Of a stretch of 33,639 bases of DNA, positions 16,377-24,123 are shown one piece after another. The stretch's first letter is position 1. Each line of letters opens with the position of its first letter. The position numbers and the translations under genes are program-made. The notes under the pieces were generated by a model. That model did no database searches. It had not been told where the DNA came from and was given only the letters and a program-made list of their open reading frames with translations. The stretch spans positions 1 to 33,639 of the forward strand of contig CAZWTY010000040.1 in NCBI GenBank assembly GCA_964637565.1, in the 5' to 3' direction. The stretch comes from DYJE01 sp964637565. Its GTDB lineage: Bacteria > Desulfobacterota > Desulfobacteria > Desulfobacterales > Desulfolunaceae.

Positions 16377-16943
16377 CTAGAACCCCTGAAGCATCCGTAA
16401 AGGCAGATTGCTCATCACGGCCCGGACTTCCTCAAGAAAGTTCTTGAGTCCGTTGGTTTCGATGACAAGGCCGAAATGTTCGGCCAGGATGTTGATGGAA
16501 TCCTTGTCATCGTCATGAATCATCCATTTGTTGTTGTTGTAGAGTTTGAGAAGTCCCACCACATGTTTTCTGGATTTGATGGGGAATGACAGCATGGACA
16601 CGATCCCTTCCTTTTCGATGGCTTCCGGGTTTTTCACCCTGGGATCGTTTTTGAAATCCTCGAAGTAAACCGGCTGGCCCGTCACGAATTCCTGAAGAAG
16701 ATTTTCATCGTAATCCGGATGTTTCCGGATGTATTCGTCGCTCAGGCCGTGGCTGCACACGTAGTACAGCTTTTTTTCCCTGTCGTCGAACACGAGAACC
16801 GTGGCCGCCATGATATCGAAGGACCGGCAGATGCTTTCCACGATATGCTTGCCGAGAAGCACCACATCTTCGTAGGTCGATATGGCATGGCTGATCGCCC
16901 TGAACTGGGCCAGATTGATTTTTCTTTCCGGGACATAAACCAT
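16377..16943 (-). CDS. GAF-domain protein
   Basis: A 188-residue cytosolic protein consisting of a single GAF sensory domain (about residues 15-165). Its blocks are VLLGKHIVESICRSFDIMAATVLVFDD, a middle segment PVYFEDFKNDPRVKNPEAIEKEGIVSMLSFPI, and VVGLLKLYNN, followed by a helix containing ILAEHFGLVIE. The C-terminal tail (NFLEEVRAVM) is a short helix with no output domain, so it probably acts through a partner. The ATG at 16943 has GGAGG seven bases upstream; the frame is open further up to 17018 but without a site. It stands between the DUF6178 gene and the universal stress protein gene. Ligand unknown. Confidence 0.8.
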   Translation of the reverse strand: MVYVPERKINLAQFRAISHAISTYEDVVLLGKHIVESICRSFDIMAATVLVFDDREKKLYYVCSHGLSDEYIRKHPDYDENLLQEFVTGQPVYFEDFKNDPRVKNPEAIEKEGIVSMLSFPIKSRKHVVGLLKLYNNNKWMIHDDDKDSINILAEHFGLVIETNGLKNFLEEVRAVMSNLPLRMLQGF

Positions 16944-17077
16944 GAACCCACCTCCATGAACGTCATGTGCCTTGATACGGTTATAGGACACGCTGCTGGA
17001 CCGGATTTGACCTGACAACTTTTTTCGTTTGAGATCTATGGCTTAAATCTACTCCAATCAGACAAGGGGAGTCAACT

Positions 17078-18823
17078 TCATTTTACGACACAGAACATCG
17101 CCAGGTAGCGGGGGTCCAGGTCCTTATCCTCCACAGCCCCGCATTCCCTCTCGATATCGGTGAACAGACGCTCCAGATCCCGGCCCATTCTTTCCGCGAT
17201 CTCTGCACCGGTCAAACCTGAACGGCGAGCCAGAAAACCGAGAAAGTCCTCCTTCATGGCCGGCCTGATCACACCCGGTTTTTCCAGACTTCGTTTCCCG
17301 TCTTCCCAGAGGCTGCTAAAAAACGTCCTGAAATCGGACAGGGTCACGGGGCCTTCGCTCGTTTCCCCATGCCCTGACCAGCCATGCACCCACACCGTGA
17401 GCAGCACGTTGGCGAAGGTGACGAAAAAACCTCGAAAACTCTCAAGACGTGGCGACACCAGCGACAGGAGATCATCAAAATGACGGATTGCCGAAAGGAT
17501 CTGTTCCGTCTGCTCCACGTCGGAAAGACTCCCGAATTCCCGGTACAGGGCTCCCCCGCCGCCCTGGTTGAAAAATACGGGACGTTTGACCAGAAGCCCC
17601 CCCAGAACCCCAAGCCAGGTTTCGCCCCAGAAGGCCAGGGGAAGCTTGCGGCCGGCGAACCAGCCTTCCCGGTTCAATCGCTCGGCCCGGTGCTTCAGGT
17701 CAAGCACGCGGCCAACGCCCAGGCGGAAAAGGTTTTTCAGGGAATGGTTCATCAAAAGAGCGGCGTTACGCCCACGTTCCTTCCCCTCCAGGATTTCCAG
17801 TCCGATATTCAGGAAAGACACGGCTTTTTTCACGATCTTTCCCAGGGTCTCCCGCTCGCGGATCTGCTCCTGGTCTGCGGCGATGATCTGGTTGCACAGG
17901 GCCGCGAATTCCGTGGCGAAGTCCCCGGGATCGACCATGCCGTCCAACTGGGCCAGGGCCTCGCTGAACCGGCCCGATCCTTCGAGCACCGTCACATGGG
18001 CCAGGGGGTAAGCCGAAAAGCCCTCTTCCTCGGGCCGGACCACCTTCCGGGCCACGGTCATGGATTCAACCTGCTCCACGGTAAGGGGGCTGTAGACATC
18101 AAGGGCCTCGTCAAACGGCAGAAATCCCTGTTCGGCCAGGCGCACGTTCCGCAGACGGAACACTTCCTCTTCGGTTTCCGCCGGAATGACGGACATGGCC
18201 TCGAGCATGACGTTCTGGTACAGGGCGTGGTCTATCGCAAGAAGCTTTTCAAGAAGCTCCCGGACCACCAGGTCCAGGTCCTCCTGGGAAATCATGTCAT
18301 CGTCGGAACGGTCCGGAAGGGTTTCCGGTTTTTCCTTGACCCGCACGTAAAACCAGTCGTCCACGGTGAAGAAGCCGTCGGGAATCTCGGACGGGTCCTG
18401 GTTCTTTTCCCGAATGATGACCTCGATATTTTTGAAAAGGTACAGTTCGAAAAATTCCAGTCGCTCCACCATAAGCCAGCGGACAAGACGCGGTCCATCG
18501 GCAAGAAGCAGGGCTCTGAACCAGCGGGTCGCCGCGTCAAGATCCAGGGTATCCTTTTTCCAGACTTCCACGTCCAGCATGTACCCCCACTGTTCCGAAG
18601 TGGCCAGGGCCAGCACGGGCAGGGCGTCGGCGATGCCGATGTCATGGCTGAGGAAATACATATCCTGTTCGGAAAAACTCTGGACCAGGGTGGCGGGCAG
18701 ATCCGCAGCCAGGATCATGTCCAGGGCTTTTTCAGGTGGAGCTTCGAGAATACCCCTTCTCTTCCGGAGAAGTTCCGCTTCCTTGCGCTGCCTGTTGAGC
18801 TCCATGGGTGTTCCGTCGGTCAT
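17078..18823 (-). CDS. DUF6178-family protein
   Basis: A 581-residue, Leu/Glu-rich, probably all-helical cytosolic protein without signal peptide. Its layout agrees with the DUF6178 family known to me from Desulfobacterota: an N-terminal helical region with the pattern PxxALxxI, a central VRVKEKPE segment, and a C-terminal LTGAEIAERMGRDLERLF near the end. No enzymatic motif was seen. The ATG at 18823 has a perfect AAGGAGG four bases upstream; the frame continues upstream but overlaps the end of the transporter gene. The start is 14 bp after the AmpG-like stop, so the two genes are very likely one operon. Family name rests on recognition without a search. Confidence 0.65.
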   Translation of the reverse strand: MTDGTPMELNRQRKEAELLRKRRGILEAPPEKALDMILAADLPATLVQSFSEQDMYFLSHDIGIADALPVLALATSEQWGYMLDVEVWKKDTLDLDAATRWFRALLLADGPRLVRWLMVERLEFFELYLFKNIEVIIREKNQDPSEIPDGFFTVDDWFYVRVKEKPETLPDRSDDDMISQEDLDLVVRELLEKLLAIDHALYQNVMLEAMSVIPAETEEEVFRLRNVRLAEQGFLPFDEALDVYSPLTVEQVESMTVARKVVRPEEEGFSAYPLAHVTVLEGSGRFSEALAQLDGMVDPGDFATEFAALCNQIIAADQEQIRERETLGKIVKKAVSFLNIGLEILEGKERGRNAALLMNHSLKNLFRLGVGRVLDLKHRAERLNREGWFAGRKLPLAFWGETWLGVLGGLLVKRPVFFNQGGGGALYREFGSLSDVEQTEQILSAIRHFDDLLSLVSPRLESFRGFFVTFANVLLTVWVHGWSGHGETSEGPVTLSDFRTFFSSLWEDGKRSLEKPGVIRPAMKEDFLGFLARRSGLTGAEIAERMGRDLERLFTDIERECGAVEDKDLDPRYLAMFCVVK

Positions 18824-18837
18824 AACGCCTCCTTGTA

Positions 18838-20400
18838 TCACGGATGTTTCAGTTTCAGGTGTTTTCCCGCGAGCCACACGAGAAAGAGGACAGGAATCCC
18901 CATGACGGCCGTGAGAAGAAAAAACGCGGGATACCCCATGCCGTTCACCATGGTTCCCGAGTAACCGCCCACAATTTTGGGGATCAGGGTCATCAGACTA
19001 CTGAAAATAGCGTACTGCATGGCGGTAAACGACACGTCGGTGAGGCTGGACAGAAAGGCGATAAACGCCGCGGTGGCGATGCCTCCGGCCAGGCTGTCCG
19101 CCGAAATGACCCAGTACAGCAGGGTCATGTTGTAACCGAAATCGGCCAGGATCATGAAAAGAATGTTGGTGGCCGACGAAAGAAGGGCCCCCAGAAACAG
19201 GATGCGCAGAACCCCGTAGCGCATGGACAGGATACCCCCCACAAAGCCGCCCACGATGGTCATCACCAGCCCGAACGTCTTGGACACCTCGGCGATCTCG
19301 ATCTTGGAAAATCCCAGATCCTGGTAGAACACGTTGGCGATGACCCCCAGAACCGTGTCTGAAATCCTGTAAAGTCCCACAAGGCAGAGGATCAAAAGGG
19401 AAAGGTTCTTTCCGTACCTCTGGAAAAAATTCCGGATCGGCTCCACATAGGTTCTGTCCACCAGTTCTTTCCGGGAAAGCCCCAGGGAGATGCAAAGCAT
19501 GGAAACCATCCATGCCGCACCGAGACTGGCGGCAAGCCGGAGGGCTTCAAGAATGAACCCGCCGGGGCCATGATCACCCAGGATCTGTTTCACGAAGGGT
19601 TCAAGCTGGACCACCAGCTTTTCACCGTGATGGAAAACAAGAATGAAGGCGGTGACGGAAAAAAGAAAAAGCCCGAGAAACTGGATGTTTTCGTTCTTCT
19701 GTGCCGGGACTTTTCTTTCGAAGTTCTGTTCGGGTTCATGGATCACCAGGGTGGTGATCACCCCCACCAACATGGTGGTCGCCATGATCAGGTAGGTGTA
19801 TCGCCAGGCGTCGTACCGGTAAATCTCTTTGGTGGACCCGAGGAACTGGGCGATAAAAAGCGATCCGGCTCCCGAAAGGATCATGGCGATCCTGTACCCC
19901 GCCACATAGGCCGAGGCCATCATGGCCTGGAGTTCGGAGATCACCGCCTCGATCCTGTAAGCGTCGATGACGATATCCTGGGTGGCCGAAAAAAAACCCA
20001 GGGCCACCGCCCCGAGAAACATCAGGGTCAGGCTGTGAGCCCCGCGCGAAGGGTCCACCAGGGCCATGAACACGATGGAGGCGATCACGGCGATCTGGGA
20101 CAAAATCATCCAGCTCCGTCGCCGTCCCAGGGTTTTGGTGAGCCAGGGAACGGGCAGCTGGTCGATGAGGGGCGCCCAGATAAACTTGAACGAATAGCCC
20201 AGGGAGGCCCAGCTGAAAAAGGTCACAGCCGAACGGTCGATACCCGCTTCCCGAAGCCAGAGCGAGAGGGATGAGAAAATGATCAGACTGGGGATTCCGG
20301 CGGAAAAGCCCAGAAAGAGCATGGCCATCACCCGGGGATGGAAAAACGAAACCACCGCGTCTTTCCAGGATCTGGTCATCGTTTCACTGTGATTCAACAT
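18838..20400 (-). CDS. ampG: AmpG-like MFS transporter (muropeptide permease type)
   Basis: A 520-residue polytopic inner-membrane protein with about 12-14 hydrophobic segments. The N-terminal part (LFLGFSAGIPSLIIFSSLSLWLREAGI, then SLGYSFKFIWAPLIDQLPVPWLTKTLGRRRSW) is highly characteristic of AmpG, which imports anhydro-muropeptides for cell-wall recycling. FFSATQDIVIDAYRIE is another strong family block. E. coli AmpG has 491 residues, so the length fits. The ATG at 20400 has AAGGA six bases upstream. It leads a two-gene unit with the DUF6178 gene. Related PAT transporters could carry other substrates, and no recycling enzyme sits next door, but a cell-wall NlpC/P60 gene lies elsewhere in the window. 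Confidence 0.82.
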   Translation of the reverse strand: MLNHSETMTRSWKDAVVSFFHPRVMAMLFLGFSAGIPSLIIFSSLSLWLREAGIDRSAVTFFSWASLGYSFKFIWAPLIDQLPVPWLTKTLGRRRSWMILSQIAVIASIVFMALVDPSRGAHSLTLMFLGAVALGFFSATQDIVIDAYRIEAVISELQAMMASAYVAGYRIAMILSGAGSLFIAQFLGSTKEIYRYDAWRYTYLIMATTMLVGVITTLVIHEPEQNFERKVPAQKNENIQFLGLFLFSVTAFILVFHHGEKLVVQLEPFVKQILGDHGPGGFILEALRLAASLGAAWMVSMLCISLGLSRKELVDRTYVEPIRNFFQRYGKNLSLLILCLVGLYRISDTVLGVIANVFYQDLGFSKIEIAEVSKTFGLVMTIVGGFVGGILSMRYGVLRILFLGALLSSATNILFMILADFGYNMTLLYWVISADSLAGGIATAAFIAFLSSLTDVSFTAMQYAIFSSLMTLIPKIVGGYSGTMVNGMGYPAFFLLTAVMGIPVLFLVWLAGKHLKLKHP

Positions 20401-20495
20401 GGATGTTCCTTCGTGAAATGGTTTTTAGTGGGCTTGCCTCGATGCCGTGCCCATGATTATCATCGGTGCCCCTTAAAACGCAACAGATCATAAAC

Positions 20496-20525
20496 AAAAA
20501 GGAGGGGACTTTTAAAGCCCCCTCC
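20496..20525 (-). terminator. Rho-independent terminator of pckG
   Basis: On the minus strand GGAGGGGGCTT pairs with AAGTCCCCTCC (one G-U pair) around a short A/T loop and is followed by TTTTT. It lies about 30 bp after the pckG stop at 20557, in the right orientation. Confidence 0.85.
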
Positions 20526-20556
20526 TCCGGTCTTCTTGATACCTTATATAATAGGA

Positions 20557-22479
20557 TCAGCCGAGATCAGCCGGTTTCACCACGGCTCCGAACCTGTCTT
20601 TCAGTTCAAGCAGCCCTTTTTTCTGATCGTTCAGAACGGTCATGCACTGACCGGGCAGGTTCTTTTCCTTGCCGTAGGCGGCGATCTGGAGATCGATCCG
20701 GCTTACGATGTTGTCGATGTAAAGGGAGAACTGACGGGTGTACAGGTCTTGGGTGTACTCCTTGGAGATGATGTCGCCGAACAGCTTTTTCAGGTCTTCG
20801 TATTTCGGAATGAAGCCGATGGGGGTTTCAATGGCGCCCACGTCGTTGTGAAAACGGCGTTCCAGCCAGGCCAGCCAGACTTTCACATCCCGCTTTTCAC
20901 CCAGAAGTTTTTTCGTGCTTCCGCCACGGGCCTCGTCGGTGAGAAAGTAGTTGAGGCCGGCGATGATCGGACGGCCGCCGTTGGCGTTGAGCCGTGAGTT
21001 GCCGAAAAACTTGAACTGGGCGTCCATGTAATCACCCAGGGCTCCCGGGATAAAGGCGGCGTTGGCCCAGGGAGCCCGCTTCACACCGCTGGCCCCCACT
21101 TCCGTGGCCGTGGCGGCCGATACGATGGAGGCACCGATGACCACGCCCTGTTCCATGGTTTTGGCGACCCAAACCGGAGGCATGGTGTCGCTGTCCCTGC
21201 CGCTGTAGGTGATCACGCTGGTGATGACACCTTTGGGATCTTCAGAAGCCTTGGAATAGTTGGCAAGGGCACTGGCCACCAGGGTGGCCCGGGCATTGGG
21301 ATGTGAGGGCGGGTTTCCGTTGCCCTTCACCCAGTCACCCTGGAAATTCACACCGCGCTCAGGAAGTTCTTCTCCGTTGCCCGTCCAGTGGGGAACGCCC
21401 GCCTCGTCCACCAGCACGTTGGACCAGATCACTTCGGTTCCCGGTTTCCTCAGAAGTTCCATCAGTTTGGGGTCACCTTCCCAGTTCACGTCCTCCACGA
21501 TGCCGAAAATTCCGGACTCGGGATTGATGGACCGGATGTAACCGTTTTCGTCGATCCACATCTGGGCCAGGTCGTCACCCACGAAATGATGGCCGGCCAT
21601 GGCCGTGGTGGTTTTCCCGCACCCGCTGGGGGCGGCTCCCGCAAACCAGGTCACACGGCCGGCGGGGCCTTCGATCCCCGTGATAAACATATGCTCGGCC
21701 AGTTCGTTGCCACGGTTGGTGTAAACGGCTTTGTCGATGGAAAAGCGATGGTTGCCTTTCTTCAGAAGCAGGGTGTTGCCGGCATAGGTGCAGTTGATGC
21801 TGTACGTGGTTTTGTCGTGACGGTCCATGTAGACCCGGGCGTCGGGCAGGTCTTCCGGCCTGTTTTTCCCCTGGGAATGGATGTTGGTGTAGAAGTGGCC
21901 CAGGCGTTTCACTTCAGCGTCGAAAGCCGAAAAGCAGTTCCTGTACAGCATTTCGGCGCTGTGACTGACGTAAAATGAGCTGGTGATCTCGATGGCGGGG
22001 TTGGAGCCCACAGCTCCCACCGGTCCCCTCATGTAGAACCCCACCACCATGACTTTGCCTTTCATGATGCCGGTCATCTTGACCTTGACATCGTTCAGGG
22101 CTTCTGTGCGGTCGATTCGGTTGGCAAGGGAGCTGACATCGTCTTCGGGTTCGGCCATGTAGAAGGTACGGTCCGTGATCCGGCCCTGTTCCTCTTTCAG
22201 GTCAAAGTGGATGGTGTGCCGGTCCATAGCCAGCTTCTTTTCTTCACCGGCTTTGAGGGACATCTCCCGGATATGCTGTTTATCCGCTTCCGAACCGGTG
22301 TTGACAAAAATCGAATCGGGATCGCACATGGCCGCCGCGTTGGCGATTTTCAGCAACGCGTCCTCTGTCGTGATCTTTTCGATCTTGGCCAGGTTTTCCT
22401 TGTCCATACGGGTTTCAAAAAGTTTTTTCGCTTCGGCGATCGTCGAGATACCGCCCATCATCACCTTTTTTTCAGCCAT
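20557..22479 (-). CDS. pckG: Phosphoenolpyruvate carboxykinase (GTP)
   Basis: Interconverts oxaloacetate + GTP and PEP + GDP + CO2, the entry to gluconeogenesis or, reversed, an anaplerotic step. At 640 residues it has the size of the GTP-dependent class. The phosphate-binding loop APSGCGKTTTAM (283-294) includes the reactive cysteine typical of GTP enzymes, and HHFVGDDLAQMW follows with the metal-binding aspartates. The loop reads GKTTTAM instead of the common GKTNLAM, a subfamily variant. The ATG at 22479 (MAEKKVMMGG) has AGGGA five bases upstream. rdgB precedes it by 73 bp in the same direction and a good terminator follows. Fits an acetate- or fatty-acid-using anaerobe that must make sugars. 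Confidence 0.95.
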   Translation of the reverse strand: MAEKKVMMGGISTIAEAKKLFETRMDKENLAKIEKITTEDALLKIANAAAMCDPDSIFVNTGSEADKQHIREMSLKAGEEKKLAMDRHTIHFDLKEEQGRITDRTFYMAEPEDDVSSLANRIDRTEALNDVKVKMTGIMKGKVMVVGFYMRGPVGAVGSNPAIEITSSFYVSHSAEMLYRNCFSAFDAEVKRLGHFYTNIHSQGKNRPEDLPDARVYMDRHDKTTYSINCTYAGNTLLLKKGNHRFSIDKAVYTNRGNELAEHMFITGIEGPAGRVTWFAGAAPSGCGKTTTAMAGHHFVGDDLAQMWIDENGYIRSINPESGIFGIVEDVNWEGDPKLMELLRKPGTEVIWSNVLVDEAGVPHWTGNGEELPERGVNFQGDWVKGNGNPPSHPNARATLVASALANYSKASEDPKGVITSVITYSGRDSDTMPPVWVAKTMEQGVVIGASIVSAATATEVGASGVKRAPWANAAFIPGALGDYMDAQFKFFGNSRLNANGGRPIIAGLNYFLTDEARGGSTKKLLGEKRDVKVWLAWLERRFHNDVGAIETPIGFIPKYEDLKKLFGDIISKEYTQDLYTRQFSLYIDNIVSRIDLQIAAYGKEKNLPGQCMTVLNDQKKGLLELKDRFGAVVKPADLG

Positions 22480-22552
22480 GTCATTCCCTGCCTTTTTTTG
22501 CACATGCCCTGAGGCACCTGCATATCGTTAGATGTGAACTATAAAATCCTTA

Positions 22553-23218
22553 TCATTCCTGGTCATGGTCGCCGGACATGCATCCCTGCTTGACCGGCGC
22601 GGGCATGTTCTGATCGATCCAGACCAGGATTTTGTCGAATTCAGCGGCCATCTCGTTCAGGGCTTTTCCCCTGTGGCTGACCTTGCCCTTGTCTGCCAGA
22701 TTGATTTCAGCGAAGGTTTTTCCCGATTCCGGATGAAAGAACACAGGGTCGTACCCGAACCCGTTGTTACCGGAAGGGGCTTCGGCGATCATACCTTCAC
22801 AGCGGCCTTCGTAAGTCAGGGCGGCCCCCTTGGGAACAGCCAGGGAAATCACGCACTCAAAGGCGGCCCTTCGGTCGGCCTGGCCTTTCATTTCCGCAAG
22901 CAGCTTGTTGACGTTATCCTCGTCCGAGGCGTCTTCTCCGGCATAACGGGCTGAATACACCCCCGGCGCGCCTCCCAGGGCTTCCACCACCAGGCCGGAA
23001 TCGTCGGCAATGGCGGGAATTCCAAGAACACGGGCGGTGAAACTCGCTTTTTTGTAGGCGTTTTCATCAAAGGTGGCCCCGTCCTCCACCACATTGGGGA
23101 TGGGACCGAAATCATCGAGATTTTTGAGATCCACGGGGAATTGTTTCAGCAGATCCCGGATTTCCTCAGTTTTGCCCTTGTTCCGGGTGGCAAGGACGAT
23201 CATCGTTCGCGTTCCCAT
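22553..23218 (-). CDS. rdgB: XTP/dITP diphosphatase (RdgB/HAM1)
   Basis: House-cleaning enzyme that hydrolyses non-canonical purine triphosphates (XTP, dITP, ITP) to the monophosphate, keeping them out of DNA and RNA. The 221 residues show every family block: IVLATRNKGKTEEI near the N-terminus, AIADDSGLVVEALGGAPGVYSARYAG in the centre, GFGYDPVFFHPESGKTFAEI, and KVSHRGKAL near the end. The ATG at 23218 has AAAGGA five bases before it; a second ATG at 23203 is closer to the usual family start but has no site. It is upstream of pckG in the same orientation and probably transcribed from the promoter at 23356-23384. Confidence 0.95.
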   Translation of the reverse strand: MGTRTMIVLATRNKGKTEEIRDLLKQFPVDLKNLDDFGPIPNVVEDGATFDENAYKKASFTARVLGIPAIADDSGLVVEALGGAPGVYSARYAGEDASDEDNVNKLLAEMKGQADRRAAFECVISLAVPKGAALTYEGRCEGMIAEAPSGNNGFGYDPVFFHPESGKTFAEINLADKGKVSHRGKALNEMAAEFDKILVWIDQNMPAPVKQGCMSGDHDQE

Positions 23219-23716
23219 GGTATCCTTTCACAGCATTGGCGTCACAAAAACAGAGACAGCAGCACCTTTCAAGACCCGCTCTATCCCCATGCCCCACAGG
23301 CGAGGCGGTTTCATTTTCCACCTTTGTGAACACATGAAAAATTCTCAGAACACACCGTATAATCCACAATTTGTTTTTTGTAAAGTCTTTGCATTCAAGC
23401 CTTTACATCTTTTCGAAAAAGAAAATCCCGGACGGTTCATTGCGAATAGCTGCGCGATATATGTTGTGTTTCGAACATTTTTAACGTTCACAAATAACCA
23501 TTCGCACAGCTTGATCGATACCTCTAAACATCACAAACAACCGTTCCAGGCCCTGGATTTTCAGCGTAAACACGGATGAAAAGGGCGGATCAGGCGGTTT
23601 CCCGGAACATCTTTATTCTTTAAAATAGGCGTGTTGAAAAACTCCGACCCACGAAAGCCCATGACCCGTCCCGCGTTCCGCCAGGTCCGGTTCTGTGCGT
23701 TCGTTTCCTTTTCCCA
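23219..23716. other. Intergenic region upstream of rdgB
   Basis: Nearly 500 bp, AT-rich in the middle, lying between rdgB and the Cys-rich mini-protein gene. Apart from the promoter at 23356-23384 I see no gene with a ribosome binding site, no tRNA and no clear repeat. Short plus-strand frames at 23073-23579 and 23631-23915 are partly antisense to real genes and are not supported. Confidence 0.4.
23356..23384 (-). promoter_or_regulatory. Possible sigma-70 promoter for rdgB-pckG
   Basis: On the minus strand TTTACA (23384-23379), a 17-base spacer and TATACG (23361-23356). The boxes have one and two mismatches to consensus. Predicted leader to the rdgB ATG is about 130 nt. Confidence 0.4.
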
Positions 23717-23989
23717 TCACTGGTTTCCGAACCCGTTCTGGGCTCCGCAGTCCGGACAGTCCCAGGTGATTCCGTTGCAGGTCACACCCCAGAAATTCTC
23801 GTCCATGCAGTTCTGGCACATGGCGAAACCGCAGCGGCAGCGCCAGCAGAACTCAGGCAGGTCCCCGCAGCAGTGGCAGGGTATCTCCCGCTGCTTTTGT
23901 TTCTTTTCCCTGTAAGAGGACACCTTCTTTTTCGTTTCCACTCCGCCTTCCTTCCGGCTCTCAGCCTTTGGCTTGTCGTTTACGACCAT
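23717..23989 (-). CDS. Small Cys-rich (multi-zinc-knuckle) protein
   Basis: Up to 90 residues. The N-terminal ~37 residues are Lys/Glu/Ser-rich and likely disordered. The C-terminal ~52 residues hold 11 cysteines in paired knuckles (CHCC, CWRCRC, CQNC, a single Cys in TCNG, CPDC), a pattern that would coordinate two or more zinc ions, as in RING-like or double zinc-ribbon modules. There are several aromatic residues and a Gly/Asn tail. The ATG at 23989 has no good ribosome binding site. A GTG at 23941, preceded by AAGG, would give a 74-residue protein and keep all cysteines. It is divergent from polA. I do not recognise a named family; the ordered Cys spacing argues strongly that it is a real gene. 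Confidence 0.6.
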   Translation of the reverse strand: MVVNDKPKAESRKEGGVETKKKVSSYREKKQKQREIPCHCCGDLPEFCWRCRCGFAMCQNCMDENFWGVTCNGITWDCPDCGAQNGFGNQ

Positions 23990-24123
23990 TCATGATAAGA
24001 CCCGGAAAGAAAAGGAAACCTTTAAAAAAAGACGATTTTCAACCCGGGTCAAGCCGGGAAAATATAAGTCAGGCCCTGATCAAAGTCAAACACCCCAACC
24101 TTCGCTGGAGAACGACAACGCCC

